Counted from the first letter of the stretch, positions 17,541-26,564 are shown. The stretch is 64,000 bases of DNA from Streptomyces rimosus subsp. rimosus (GCF_000720725.1 NZ_JOCQ01000006.1:1-64000), one strand, 5' to 3'. Numbers and translations: made by a program. Notes: a model not told the origin generated them from the sequence alone.

Positions 17541-19034
17541 CTACCCCCGCAGGCAGTGCTCGGCGAGGGCCATGGTGGTGAGATTGGTGTTGGCGGCGGG
17601 CAGGGTCGGCATGACGGAGGCGTCGATGACGTCCAGGGCCTCGACGCCGTGGACGGCGCCGGTGGCGGAGACGACGGCGCCGGGGTCCCCCGCCGGTCCC
17701 ATCCGGCAGGTACCGGCGGCGTGCTGGTAGCCGCTGACTGTCTGCCGTAGTGCTTCCGCCAGCTGTTCGTCCGTGGTGACGGCGGGGCCCGGTGCGCGCT
17801 CTTCGCCCAGCAGGCCGGACAGCGGAGCCGTACGGGCGAGGGAGCGCGCCAGCCGCATGCCTGCCACCATGCGCTCGCCGTCGCGCGGATCGCTCAGGAA
17901 CCCGACGTCGATGCGCGGCGCGTCGCGGGGGTCGGCCGAGCGCAGCCACAGCCGGCCACAGGAGAACGGCCGCAGCAGGGCGACCCAGAAGGTGAGCACC
18001 GTGCCGCCGTCCTCGCCGGCCTCCGGCCCCGACGGGAAGACCTGGAGGTCGACCGGGCCGTCCCCGCAGGTGAGGTCGCAGGTCAGAAAGGTCTGCAACA
18101 CCGGGTCGCGGGGGCCGGGCGGCGGCGCGTCGGTGGCGTACCGCAGAGTGACGGCGGGGTGGTCCCGCAGGTTCTCCCCCACGCCGGGCAGGTCGGCCGC
18201 CACCGGGATGCCGAGGTCGCGCAGGTGGGCGGCCGGGCCGAGTCCGGAGCGCAGCAGGATCGGCGGGCTGCCGTAGGCGCCGGCGGCGAGCACGACGCGG
18301 TGGGCGGACAGGACTGTACGCGCCGGATCGGCCAGCTGTACTCCCACCGCGCGGCCGTCGCGCAGTACGACCCGGTCCACCAGGACATCGCCGCGCACGG
18401 TCAGGTTGGCGCGCTCGCGGGCCCGCGCGAGGTAGGTCAGTGCGGTGCTCTGCCGTACGCCGCCGAGCCGGTTGACCGGCACCGGGCCCACGCCGCGCGC
18501 GCCGGGGGCGTTGTGGTCCTCGACGGGCGGGTGGCCGAGGGCCGTGCAGGCGTCGTGGAAGGCTCGCTGCCACCGGTTGGTCTCGTCCGGCCCGTACCGC
18601 CCCACGGGAACCGGGCCGTCCGTACCGTGCCAGCGCGTGCCGAGGTCCAGGTCCCGCTCGACGCGGCGCAGGCTGGGCAGGAAGTCGGCGAAAGCCCAGC
18701 CCTCGTTGCCCTGGGCGGCCCAGTCGTCGTGGTCCCGCGGGTGGCCGCGCAGCGCGATCGCGGAGTTGATCGCCGAGGAGCCGCCCACGAGCTTGCCGCG
18801 CGGCAGCTCCACGGACCGGCCGAGGGTGCCCGGCTCGCTGGCGTACCCCCAGTCGTGGCTGTGGGTGGCGGCGGGGCTGGTGGCCACGTCGTCGGGCAGG
18901 CCGTCGGGCGAGCTGCCGTAATCGGGCCCGGCCTCCAGCAGCAGGACGGACCGTGCGGGGTCCTCGGTCAGCCGGTCGGCCAGTACGCCGCCGGCCGAGC
19001 CCGCGCCGACGATGATCACATCCCATACGTCCAT
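17541..19034 (-). CDS. GMC-family FAD oxidoreductase (choline dehydrogenase-like)
   Basis: 497-residue flavoenzyme oxidising an alcohol group. The FAD fold starts directly with MDVWDVIIVGAGSAGG, and LVGGSSAINSAIALRGHPRDHDDW is the second GMC signature. The catalytic His lies in GYQHAAGTCRMG and the partner Asn in PAANTNLTTMALAE near the C-terminus. I start at ATG 19034 because it begins right at the FAD motif, although the ribosome-binding site is weak; the open frame continues upstream without homologous sequence. It is divergent from mtnD. The substrate cannot be deduced; choline or another primary alcohol is typical of the family. Confidence 0.88.
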   Translation of the reverse strand: MDVWDVIIVGAGSAGGVLADRLTEDPARSVLLLEAGPDYGSSPDGLPDDVATSPAATHSHDWGYASEPGTLGRSVELPRGKLVGGSSAINSAIALRGHPRDHDDWAAQGNEGWAFADFLPSLRRVERDLDLGTRWHGTDGPVPVGRYGPDETNRWQRAFHDACTALGHPPVEDHNAPGARGVGPVPVNRLGGVRQSTALTYLARARERANLTVRGDVLVDRVVLRDGRAVGVQLADPARTVLSAHRVVLAAGAYGSPPILLRSGLGPAAHLRDLGIPVAADLPGVGENLRDHPAVTLRYATDAPPPGPRDPVLQTFLTCDLTCGDGPVDLQVFPSGPEAGEDGGTVLTFWVALLRPFSCGRLWLRSADPRDAPRIDVGFLSDPRDGERMVAGMRLARSLARTAPLSGLLGEERAPGPAVTTDEQLAEALRQTVSGYQHAAGTCRMGPAGDPGAVVSATGAVHGVEALDVIDASVMPTLPAANTNLTTMALAEHCLRG

Positions 19035-19237
19035 GACCTGCGCTTTCGCCTCCCTGTGGGTACGGCTCACGGTTCCGGCTGCCTGAGGTACCCGCGGCGG
19101 GCGGATCACACACGTCCGTCGGGCGGAACCCCCCGCGCCCGGACCCGGCCGGACTAGCATCGCCGTGCAGGGGCCCGGCCGCTCCTCGCGGCCTCCCCCG
19201 TGTTTCTCCAGACCCGTCACCGACCTTGGAGATTCCC

Positions 19238-19834
19238 ATGACCTTGCTGACCACCTGGCCGGAGAGCGGCCCGGAGACCGTGCTGCGGCGTACGTCGGAG
19301 CCCGCGGAGATCGCCGCCGCGCTGGCGCCCGCGGGAGTGCGGTACGAGCAGTGGCCGGTGCGCGCGGACGTGGCGCCGGACGCGGAGTCCGCCACCGTCC
19401 TCGCCGCGTACCGGGCGGAGATCGACCGGCTGACCGCCGAGGAGGGTTTCGTGACGGTGGACGTGGCGTCCCTGCACCCGGGCGACGCCCCCGGCTGGGC
19501 GGAGACGGCCCGCGCTGCGCGGCAGAAGTTCCTCGCCGAGCACACCCACGAGGACGACGACGAGGTGCGGTTCTTCGTCGCCGGGGCCGGGGTGTTCTAC
19601 CTCCACACGGGCGGCGAGGTGCACGCCGTGCTGTGCGAGGAGGGCGACCTGCTGGGCGTGCCGCGGGGCACCACCCACTGGTTCGACATGGGCACCCGGC
19701 CGTCGTTCACCGCCATCCGCTTCTTCCACGAGGAGGACGGCTGGGTCGGCACGTTCACCGGGGACGACATCGCGCTGCGCTTCCCGGACTTCGACACGCT
19801 GATGGCCCGGCGGGCGGAACGGGGCACGGCGTGA
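19238..19834 (+). CDS. mtnD: Acireductone dioxygenase
   Basis: 198-residue cupin metalloenzyme of the methionine salvage pathway. It splits 1,2-dihydroxy-3-keto-5-methylthiopentene with O2 into formate and the keto acid of methionine (Fe form). Metal ligands are visible as EHTHEDDDE (His102, His104, Glu109) and GTTHWFD (His147). ATG 19238 is preceded by TTGGAG. Its stop overlaps the GTG of the next gene (GTGA), so the two are translationally coupled. It heads the salvage cluster. Confidence 0.94.
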   Translation: MTLLTTWPESGPETVLRRTSEPAEIAAALAPAGVRYEQWPVRADVAPDAESATVLAAYRAEIDRLTAEEGFVTVDVASLHPGDAPGWAETARAARQKFLAEHTHEDDDEVRFFVAGAGVFYLHTGGEVHAVLCEEGDLLGVPRGTTHWFDMGTRPSFTAIRFFHEEDGWVGTFTGDDIALRFPDFDTLMARRAERGTA

Positions 19835-21216
19835 ACCACACCTTCGACGTGGACCACGTGGTGCTCGACATCGAGGGCACCACGAGCGCGACCGGGTTCG
19901 TCGTGGACGAGCTGTACCCGTACTCCCGCAAGCGGTTCGGACGGCTGCTGGCCGAGCGGGCCGAGGAGCCGGCGGTACGGCGGGCCATGACGCAGATCCG
20001 GGAGCTGCTGGCCGAGCCGGGCGCGGACGCCGTGCGGATCGAGCGGGCGCTCGGCGCCTGGCTGGACGAGGACCGCAAGGTCACGCCCCTGAAAACGCTG
20101 CAGGGCATCGTGTGGTCCGAGGGCTTCGCGAGCGGCGAGCTGGTCTCGCACTTCTACCCGGACGTGGTGCCCCGGCTGCGGGAGTGGCACGCGGCGGGCG
20201 TCCGGCTGCACGTGTACTCGTCGGGCTCGGTGGCCGCGCAGCAGGCGTGGTTCGGGCACAGCCCGGAGGGCGATCTGCGGGCACTGGCCGAGCGGTTCTA
20301 CGACACGGAGAACGCCGGGCCCAAGCTGGTGGCCATGTCGTACGAGACGATCGCCGACGACCTCGGGGCCGAGTCGGAGCGGGTGCTGTTCCTGTCCGAC
20401 CGGCCCGGGGAGCTGGACGCGGCGCGTGCGGCGGGGTGGCGTACGGCCGGGGTGCGGCGGCCCGGGGAGCCGTACTACGGGAGCGGGGTGGGGGACCATC
20501 CGGAGGTGGCGTCCTTCGCGGAGCTGAGGATCGGGACGGGGGCGGGGGCGGCCGGTGCAGGCACCGTGCCCGGCGCCCGGACCGGCGCGGGACCGGACAT
20601 CGGTGACGAGGAGGTGCGGCGGGCCGGGGCCCGGCTGGCCGCCGAGGCCGCGCGGTTCGCCTCGTTCGGCTGGATGCGCGGCACGTCCGGCAACCTGTCG
20701 GCCGTACTGGACCGCGATCCGCTGCGGCTGGCGGTGACCGCGAGCGGGCGGGACAAGGGCGAGCTGACCGCGGACGACGTGGTGCTGGTGGACGGCGCGG
20801 GCACCGCGGTCGCGGGCACCGCGGTCGGGGCCGGGAAGCCGTCGGCGGAGGCCGGGCTGCACGCGCGGGTGGTGCGGCTGACCGGCGCGGGCGCGGTCGT
20901 GCACGTCCACACGGTCGCGGCGGTGGCGATGGCGCGGCGCAGGCCGGGCGGGATCGTCTTCGGCGACCTGGAGATGCTCAAGGGGCTGGGGCTGCCCGCC
21001 GAAGGGGCCACGGTGCGGCTGCCGGTCATCGCCAACAGCCAGGACATGGCCGTGCTCGGGGACCGGCTGGAGGCGGCCCGGGAGCCGCGGATGCCCGCCG
21101 TGGTCGTCGCGGGACACGGTCTGTACGTGTGGGGCGCGGACCTGCTCCAGGCCCGGCACCATGCCGAAGTGGTGCAGTGGCTCCTGGAGTTGGAGCTGGC
21201 GGCGGGCCGGGCCTGA
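19831..21216 (+). CDS. mtnC/mtnB: Fused acireductone synthase (MtnC) and methylthioribulose-1-phosphate dehydratase (MtnB)
   Basis: 461-residue fusion of two consecutive salvage enzymes. Residues ~1-225 are MtnC, a HAD enolase-phosphatase with VVLDIEGTTSATGFV (Asp13, Glu15), LHVYSSGSVAAQQAWFGHS and FLSDRPGELDAA. A Gly/Ala linker (~228-245) leads to MtnB (~247-461), a class II aldolase fold with MRGTSGNLSA, the zinc pair in AVVHVHTVAAVA and AGHGLYVWGADLLQARHHAEVV. MtnB makes the substrate of MtnC, so fusion allows hand-over. Start GTG 19831 overlaps the mtnD stop. The order here (C then B) is opposite to that of the plant fusion DEP1 as I recall it. Confidence 0.93.
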   Translation: MNHTFDVDHVVLDIEGTTSATGFVVDELYPYSRKRFGRLLAERAEEPAVRRAMTQIRELLAEPGADAVRIERALGAWLDEDRKVTPLKTLQGIVWSEGFASGELVSHFYPDVVPRLREWHAAGVRLHVYSSGSVAAQQAWFGHSPEGDLRALAERFYDTENAGPKLVAMSYETIADDLGAESERVLFLSDRPGELDAARAAGWRTAGVRRPGEPYYGSGVGDHPEVASFAELRIGTGAGAAGAGTVPGARTGAGPDIGDEEVRRAGARLAAEAARFASFGWMRGTSGNLSAVLDRDPLRLAVTASGRDKGELTADDVVLVDGAGTAVAGTAVGAGKPSAEAGLHARVVRLTGAGAVVHVHTVAAVAMARRRPGGIVFGDLEMLKGLGLPAEGATVRLPVIANSQDMAVLGDRLEAAREPRMPAVVVAGHGLYVWGADLLQARHHAEVVQWLLELELAAGRA

Positions 21217-21292
21217 GGGCCGGTGGCCGGGTGGCGGGCGCCTGCGAAAACAACTGGCTGCCGGCCGCGTGGCGCGCCTACCTTGTGCGCTC

Positions 21293-22741
21293 GTGACCGG
21301 TGATCCGAAGTGCTCGTCCAGTGCCGCGCCCGTGGCTTCCGCGGCGCCGGCCGTCGTGGTCGTCCCCGCCCAGGGCGCCCCGCCCGCCCCTCCCGGCGGC
21401 CTGTTCTCCCGTCCGTACGCGGCCGCTTCCGCCTGCTTCGCCGCCGTGATGTTCCTGACCGGCCTCGCCGCGCTCGCCGTGGTCCCCACCCTGCCGACGG
21501 CCGCCCGCGACCTGGACGGGGTGCGGCTCTTCCCGCTCGTCGCGGGGTGCTTCGTGGCGGCGAGCCTGCTCGGCGGGGTGCTGGGCGGGCACTGGGCGGA
21601 CCGGTCCGGGGCGCAGCAGCCGCTGGCGACGGGCCTGGTGCTGGCGGTGGCCACGCTGCTCGTCTCCGGTGCCAGCACCTCGGTCTGGCAGCTGGCGGCC
21701 GGGCGGTTCCTGGACGGCCTGGCCGGCGGAATGATCATGGTCGCGGTCAACACCGCCATCGGCCAGGCGTACCCGAGCCGTCTCCAGCCGCGCGCCCTGG
21801 CGCTGATGAGCACCTGCTGGATCGTTCCGTCACTGATCGGTCCGCCGCTGGCGGGGCTGGTGGCCGAGTGGTGGTCGTGGCGCATGGTGTTCTTCTGGCT
21901 GGCCGCGCTCACCGTGCTTCCGGCGCTGGCGGTGGCGGCCGTACTGCGCGGCCGTTCGCGGTCCGCGGCTCCCGCGCCGTCGGACGAACGGGCGCCGCGG
22001 CCCGCGTTGCTGGTCGCGGTGGCGGTGAGCGCGGGCGCGGCGCTGGGCCAGTACGGCGTCTCGGGCCGGGACCCGCGCCAGCTGCTGTTCGCGGCCGGCG
22101 GGCTCGGTCTGCTGCTGGTGTTCGCGCCACGGCTGCTGCCGCGGGGTACGTGGCGTGCGGCGCGCGGCCTGCCCGCGACGGTCCTGCTGCGCGGCCTCAG
22201 TTCGGGCACGTTCTTCACGCTGGAGGCACTGGTGCCGCTGCTGCTCGTCACCGAACGGGCGGCGCCTCCCGTACTGATCGGCCTGGTCTTCACGGGAGCC
22301 GCGGTGTTCTGGGCCGCCGCTTCCTGGGTGCAGGGCCGCCTGCTGGAGCACGTACCCCGGCACCGGCTGGTCGTGGCCGGGGCGCTGGTGCAGTCGGCGG
22401 CCGTGGCGATCGCGGCCGTCGGGACGCTGCCCGCGGCACCGGCGTTCACCGCCGGTACGGCCATGCTCGTCGCGGCCGTCGGCATGGGCCTGCTCGCCCC
22501 TTCGCTCACCGTGCTGTCCCTGACCCACAGCCCGCCCGGCCGCCAGGGCGCGGCGAGCGGCGCGATGCAGACCAACCAGAATCTTGGCCAGGTGACGGTG
22601 CTGGCAGTGGCCTCCGCCGTCCTCAATCTGTGCCTGGGCGCGGGTGTGGCACGGGCCGCCGGGTACGGTGCGGCCTTCTTGCTGCTGCTCATACCGTGCG
22701 CCCTGGCCGTCCTGTTCTCCGCGCGCACCCGGGCCGCGTGA
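21293..22741 (+). CDS. MFS transporter
   Basis: 482-residue major facilitator with about 12-14 hydrophobic helices. The loop GGHWADRSGAQQPL after helix 2 and the helix 4-5 region AAGRFLDGLAGGMIMVAVN are typical of the drug/proton antiporter type. GTG 21293 is one possible start; GTG 21269 in the same frame would add eight residues and neither has a strong ribosome-binding site. It sits within the salvage cluster, so export or uptake of a methylthio compound is a contextual guess only. Confidence 0.82.
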   Translation: MTGDPKCSSSAAPVASAAPAVVVVPAQGAPPAPPGGLFSRPYAAASACFAAVMFLTGLAALAVVPTLPTAARDLDGVRLFPLVAGCFVAASLLGGVLGGHWADRSGAQQPLATGLVLAVATLLVSGASTSVWQLAAGRFLDGLAGGMIMVAVNTAIGQAYPSRLQPRALALMSTCWIVPSLIGPPLAGLVAEWWSWRMVFFWLAALTVLPALAVAAVLRGRSRSAAPAPSDERAPRPALLVAVAVSAGAALGQYGVSGRDPRQLLFAAGGLGLLLVFAPRLLPRGTWRAARGLPATVLLRGLSSGTFFTLEALVPLLLVTERAAPPVLIGLVFTGAAVFWAAASWVQGRLLEHVPRHRLVVAGALVQSAAVAIAAVGTLPAAPAFTAGTAMLVAAVGMGLLAPSLTVLSLTHSPPGRQGAASGAMQTNQNLGQVTVLAVASAVLNLCLGAGVARAAGYGAAFLLLLIPCALAVLFSARTRAA

Positions 22742-22862
22742 GCGGACCGGACCACGTTGCGGGCACCGTCCGCCGGGCCCGTAGGTTGGTGCGGTACCGC
22801 CGTCCCGTCCGTGTTGTCCCGTCGTCCGCCGGGTCATCCGTCCGAGCCCCTGGAGCCGCCCC

Positions 22863-23621
22863 GTGACCCCAGACCTGTCCCCCATCGCCCGCCTGCCCCG
22901 CGGCGGGCTGCCGCCGCAGGCCGTCGTGGTCGGCGATCCGGCCCGCGCGGCGGCCGTCGCCGAGCTGCTCGACGGCGCGGCGGAGGTCGCGTACCACCGC
23001 GAGTACCGGACGTTCACCGGCAGCTGGAAGGGCGTGCCGGTGGTCGTCGCGTCGCACGGCGTGGGCGCGCCCGGCGCGGTGCTGCTGTTCCAGGAGCTGG
23101 CGGACGCGGGCGTACGGACCTTCGTACGCTTCGGTACGGCGGGGGCGATACGGGCCGGGATCGGCGACGGCGATCTGGTGATCGCCGAGGCGGCGGTACG
23201 CGATGACGGGGTGACGCAGCAGCTGGTGCCGCCGGAGTACCCGGCCGTGGCCGCGCCGGAAGCGGTGCTGGCGCTGGAGCGGGCGGCGGGGGCGGCCGGG
23301 GCGCCGTACCACCGCGGGGTGGTGTGGACGCGCGCGGCGTTCCAGCCGGGCCTGCTGCCGCTGCCGGTCGCGGCGTACACCGCGGCGGGCGTGGCGGCGA
23401 TCGAGATGGAGGCGTCCGCGCTGTTCGTGACGGCCTCGCTGCGCGGCCTGGTGGCCGGCGCGGTGCTGGTGATCGACGGGGCGAACGCGGACGAACTGGT
23501 CGACCGGGCGGCCACCGGCGGCTATGACCCGCACCGGGACGTGGTCGCGGAGGGCGTGGCGCGCGGCGCCGTCGTCGCGCTGGAGGCGCTGCGGGCGCTG
23601 ACGGAGGAGGAGAACCGATGA
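22863..23621 (+). CDS. Nucleoside phosphorylase (PNP/UDP family), probable methylthio-nucleoside phosphorylase
   Basis: 252-residue phosphorylase of the hexameric PNP/uridine phosphorylase fold: VVVGDPARAAAVAELL at the phosphate site, RFGTAGAIRAGIGDGDLVI, the substrate-binding IEMEASALFV and DGANADELVD. It cleaves a nucleoside with phosphate to give ribose-1-phosphate and base. Its stop overlaps the next start (ATGA), which encodes an MTA/SAH deaminase. With deamination first, the likely substrate is 5'-methylthioinosine, giving methylthioribose-1-phosphate for the salvage enzymes upstream. The substrate assignment is inference from context. Confidence 0.85.
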   Translation: MTPDLSPIARLPRGGLPPQAVVVGDPARAAAVAELLDGAAEVAYHREYRTFTGSWKGVPVVVASHGVGAPGAVLLFQELADAGVRTFVRFGTAGAIRAGIGDGDLVIAEAAVRDDGVTQQLVPPEYPAVAAPEAVLALERAAGAAGAPYHRGVVWTRAAFQPGLLPLPVAAYTAAGVAAIEMEASALFVTASLRGLVAGAVLVIDGANADELVDRAATGGYDPHRDVVAEGVARGAVVALEALRALTEEENR

Positions 23622-24976
23622 GCACGGTCCCGACGGGCACGGTCCCGACGAGCCCCGTGGGGAACACGGAAGCGGCGGACGCCGACCTGCTGGTGCACGG
23701 CGGGACGGTCCTCACCGTCGACGACTCCGGCACCGTCCTGCCCGACGGCGCGGTGGCCGTACGGAACGGGCAGATCGTCGCGGTCGGCCCCGCCGACGGG
23801 CTGCGCGCCGCCCACCGCGCGGCCGAGGAGATCGACGCCACCGGCTGCCTGGTGCTGCCCGGGCTGGTCAACACCCACACCCACCTGGCGATGACACTGC
23901 TGCGCGGGCACGCCGACGACGTGGACCTCCAGGGGTTCCTGGGCAGGGTGGTGCCGCGGGAGAACGCGCTGCTGTCCCCGGAGGCGGTGACCGCGGGTCT
24001 GCGGCTGGCCGTCGCGGAGAGCGTGCGGGGCGGGGTGACCACCGCGCTGGACATGTACTGGTTCCACGAGGCGGCCGAGCGGGCCGCGCGGGACGCGGGC
24101 TGGCGGCTGCTGTCCGGGCCGACGTTCATGGACGTACCGGGGCCGCCCGACCGGATGCCGTACGGGAACCGGATGGCGTGGGCCCGCCGGCACCTCGAAG
24201 ACCGCAGCCCCTCCCCCGGCACCCGTCCGGTGGTCTTCGCGCACAGCGCCTACACCCTGGACGCCGCGCAGCTGACGGACATCGCCGCACTGGCGAAGGA
24301 GTACGGCGCGCTGCTGCACCTGCACGCGGCGGAGAACGCCGCCGAGGTGGCGATGGTGCGCGAGCGGTACGGCAAGCGGCCGGTGGAACTGCTGGAGTCG
24401 CTGGGCCTGCTGGGCCCGGACACGCTGCTGGCGCACGCGGTCGAGCTGACCGACACCGAGATCGCGGCGCTGGCCCGTACCGGTACCGGCGTCGCGCACT
24501 GCCCGGTCTCCAACCTCAAGCTGGGCTGCGGCATCGCCCGGGTGCCGGAGCTGCTGCGGCAGGGCGTACGGGTCGGGCTGGGCACGGACGGCTCGGTCAG
24601 CTCCAACTCCCTGGACATGGTGGCGGCGCTGGGCATGGCCGCGCTGGTCCACAAGGCGGGCGGCGATCCCACCGCGGTCGGCGCCGAGCAGGCCGTACGG
24701 ATGGCGACGATCGAGGGTGCGCGGGCGCTGGGGCTGGGCGGGCAGCTCGGCTCGCTGGAGGTGGGCAAGCGCGCGGACCTGGCGGTGCTGGACCTCGGCG
24801 GTGCGCACCTGGCGCCCCGGCACGACCCGTGGTCGACGCTGGCGTACGCGGCGCGGGCCGGTGATGTCCGGGACACGGTCGTCGACGGCCGGGTGCTGAT
24901 GCGCGGCCGCCGGCTGACGACGCTGGACGAGGCGGCCGTGACCGGCGCGGCGGAGGCGGTCGTCCGGTCCGTCTGA
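23618..24976 (+). CDS. mtaD: Amidohydrolase, probable 5'-methylthioadenosine/S-adenosylhomocysteine deaminase
   Basis: 452-residue metal-dependent TIM-barrel deaminase. The metal motif HTHLAMTLLRG follows VLPGLVN (about residues 87-92), then LLHLHAAEN with the metal-binding His and catalytic Glu downstream, LLAHAVELTD, and the metal Asp in GLGTDGSVSSNSLDM. These match the MtaD/SsnA/TrzN branch that deaminates MTA and SAH. ATG 23618 overlaps the stop of the phosphorylase. Other amine substrates are possible in this family, but location beside mtnD, mtnC and mtnB makes MTA most likely. Confidence 0.85.
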   Translation: MSTVPTGTVPTSPVGNTEAADADLLVHGGTVLTVDDSGTVLPDGAVAVRNGQIVAVGPADGLRAAHRAAEEIDATGCLVLPGLVNTHTHLAMTLLRGHADDVDLQGFLGRVVPRENALLSPEAVTAGLRLAVAESVRGGVTTALDMYWFHEAAERAARDAGWRLLSGPTFMDVPGPPDRMPYGNRMAWARRHLEDRSPSPGTRPVVFAHSAYTLDAAQLTDIAALAKEYGALLHLHAAENAAEVAMVRERYGKRPVELLESLGLLGPDTLLAHAVELTDTEIAALARTGTGVAHCPVSNLKLGCGIARVPELLRQGVRVGLGTDGSVSSNSLDMVAALGMAALVHKAGGDPTAVGAEQAVRMATIEGARALGLGGQLGSLEVGKRADLAVLDLGGAHLAPRHDPWSTLAYAARAGDVRDTVVDGRVLMRGRRLTTLDEAAVTGAAEAVVRSV

Positions 24977-25044
24977 GGACGGCGGGGAACTCCCCGCGCT
25001 CCCTCCCGGCCCCTCCCGGCCCCGTGGTCCGGTGGCCATAATGG

Positions 25045-25065
25045 CGCAGACATCGGATGTCTGCG
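25045..25065. promoter_or_regulatory. Perfect inverted repeat, candidate GntR operator
   Basis: CGCAGACATC and GATGTCTGCG are perfect 10-bp arms around a single G. The site ends 34 bases before the GntR-type gene, so autoregulation is plausible. The core ACATC-G-GATGT recurs imperfectly before the sugar-acid dehydratase gene at 34604 (see there). Confidence 0.65.
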
Positions 25066-25099
25066 GGGGTCCGGATGGCGGCGAGCGGGGAGGCCGGGC

Positions 25100-25771
25100 A
25101 TGGCGGTCACGGACGAGGCCATAGAGAAGATCAAGTCGATGATCGTCTCGGGCGCGCTGCGGCCCGGCGACCGGCTGCCCAGGGAGAGCGAACTCGCCGC
25201 CGACCTGGGACTGTCCCGCAACTCGCTGCGCGAGGCGGTGCGCGCCCTGTCGCTGATCCGCATCCTGGACGTACGGCAGGGCGACGGCACGTACGTCACC
25301 AGCCTGGACCCGAAGCTCCTCCTGGAAGCGCTGAGCTTCGTGGTGGACTTCCACCGCGACGACACGGTCCTGGAGTTCCTGGCCGTACGCCGCATCCTGG
25401 AACCGGCCGCCACCGCGATGGCGGCCGGCCGGATCGCGACGGCCGAACTGGACGAACTGGCACGCCAGTTGGACGCGCTCGGCCCGCACCCGGCGGTGGA
25501 GGAACTGGTCGCCCGCGACCTGGAGTTCCACCGCCGGATCGTGGCCGCGGCCGGCAACCCGGTGCTGAGCTCCCTCCTCGACGGCCTGTCCGGGCCGACG
25601 ACCCGGGCCCGCGTCTGGCGCGGCCTGACGCAGAAGGACGCGGTGAGCCGCACCCTCACCGAACACCGGGCGATCCTCGGCGCGCTCCGCGACCGGGACG
25701 CGGAGGCGGCGCGGGCCTGGGCGACGGTGCACATCGCGAGCGTGGAGCAGTGGCTGCGCGCGACGCTGTGA
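25100..25771 (+). CDS. GntR-family regulator, FadR subfamily
   Basis: 223-residue regulator. The N-terminal winged helix (~5-65) includes GDRLPRESELAADLGLSRNSLREAVRALSLI, and the FCD ligand domain (~80-215) includes the metal-type His/Asp pattern DLEFHRRIVAAAGNP and TEHRAILGALRDRD. ATG 25100 has GGGAGG upstream. FadR-type FCD proteins commonly sense sugar acids or organic acids. Given the matching operator core upstream of the leftward sugar operon, I infer that it controls that operon and itself. It is convergent with the following SDR gene. Confidence 0.9.
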   Translation: MAVTDEAIEKIKSMIVSGALRPGDRLPRESELAADLGLSRNSLREAVRALSLIRILDVRQGDGTYVTSLDPKLLLEALSFVVDFHRDDTVLEFLAVRRILEPAATAMAAGRIATAELDELARQLDALGPHPAVEELVARDLEFHRRIVAAAGNPVLSSLLDGLSGPTTRARVWRGLTQKDAVSRTLTEHRAILGALRDRDAEAARAWATVHIASVEQWLRATL

Positions 25772-25797
25772 GGGAGGGGCGCGGCCGCACCCCTCCC
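25772..25797. terminator. Bidirectional terminator
   Basis: GGGAGGGG pairs with CCCCTCCC, with an inner GCGGCCGC palindrome. It starts directly after the GntR stop and precedes the convergent SDR stop at 25818. Confidence 0.75.
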
Positions 25798-25817
25798 CGC
25801 CGGACAGCGGCGTCCCG

Positions 25818-26564
25818 TCAGACGGCGAACCCGCCGTCCACCGCGATCGAGGCGCCCGTCACGTACCGGCCGCCCTCCCCCGCGAGGTGCGCCACGGTCG
25901 CCGCGACGTCCGCGGGCCGGCCGTAGGATCCGAGCGACGTCAACTGGGCCTGCATCGGCGCGCTCTCGCCGTCGGCCGGGTTCATGTCGGTGTCGATCGG
26001 GCCCGGGTGCACCAGGTTGGCGGTGATGCCGCGCGGGCCCAGTTCCCTGGCCAGGGTCCTGGTCAGGCCGGTGAGCGCGGCCTTGCTCGTCGCGTACAGC
26101 GAGCCGCCGGGGAAGGCGACGCGCTCGGCCATGCAGCTGCCGATGCTGATGATGCGCCCGCCCTCGGTCATCCGCCCGGCGGCGGCCTGCGCCGCGATGA
26201 AGGGCGCGCGGACGTTGACGGCCAGGACACGGTCCACGTCCTCCTCCGAGATCCCCTCGATGGGCCCGAGGACGCCGAGGCCCGCGTTGTTGACGAGGAT
26301 GTCCAGCCGTCCGAACCGTTCCACGGTGCCGTCCACGGACGCCCGTACCGCCGCGGTGTCCGCGCTGTCGGCCCGCACCGCCCAGGCCCGCCGGCCCAGC
26401 TTCTCGATGCGCTCCACCACGAGCGCGGCCCGCGCTTCCTCACTGCGGTACGTGAACGCCACATCGGCCCCGTCCTCGGCGAGCCGCACCGCAACGGCCT
26501 CCCCGATCCCCCGGCTTCCCCCGGTCACCAGCGCCACCTTGCCGTCGAGCTGCGCGGTAGTCAT
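25818..26564 (-). CDS. SDR-family oxidoreductase (3-oxoacyl-ACP reductase-like)
   Basis: 248-residue short-chain dehydrogenase. The cofactor motif is ALVTGGSRGIGEAVA, NNAG is at LVNNAGLGVLG, and the catalytic Ser...Tyr-x-x-x-Lys is in ISIGSCMAERVAFPGGSLYATSKAAL. The Arg at the end of beta-strand 2 (TYRSEEA) suggests NADP(H). ATG 26564 has GGAGGGG at 6-7 bases; an upstream open frame lacks homology. The substrate is unknown. It lies between the GntR gene and the sugar operon on the operon strand, but 287 bp separate it from that operon, so it is probably transcribed independently. Confidence 0.88.
   Translation of the reverse strand: MTTAQLDGKVALVTGGSRGIGEAVAVRLAEDGADVAFTYRSEEARAALVVERIEKLGRRAWAVRADSADTAAVRASVDGTVERFGRLDILVNNAGLGVLGPIEGISEEDVDRVLAVNVRAPFIAAQAAAGRMTEGGRIISIGSCMAERVAFPGGSLYATSKAALTGLTRTLARELGPRGITANLVHPGPIDTDMNPADGESAPMQAQLTSLGSYGRPADVAATVAHLAGEGGRYVTGASIAVDGGFAV

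Noticed and set aside
17541..19034. GMC oxidoreductase as part of the glycerol operon
   Set aside because: It is on the opposite strand beyond a strong terminator, so it is only a neighbour.
13558..19545. 1995-codon leftward open frame across the glycerol operon
   Set aside because: It runs antisense through glpF, glpK and glpD and gives a Gly/Arg/Asp-rich chain without motifs; the three sense genes are certain.
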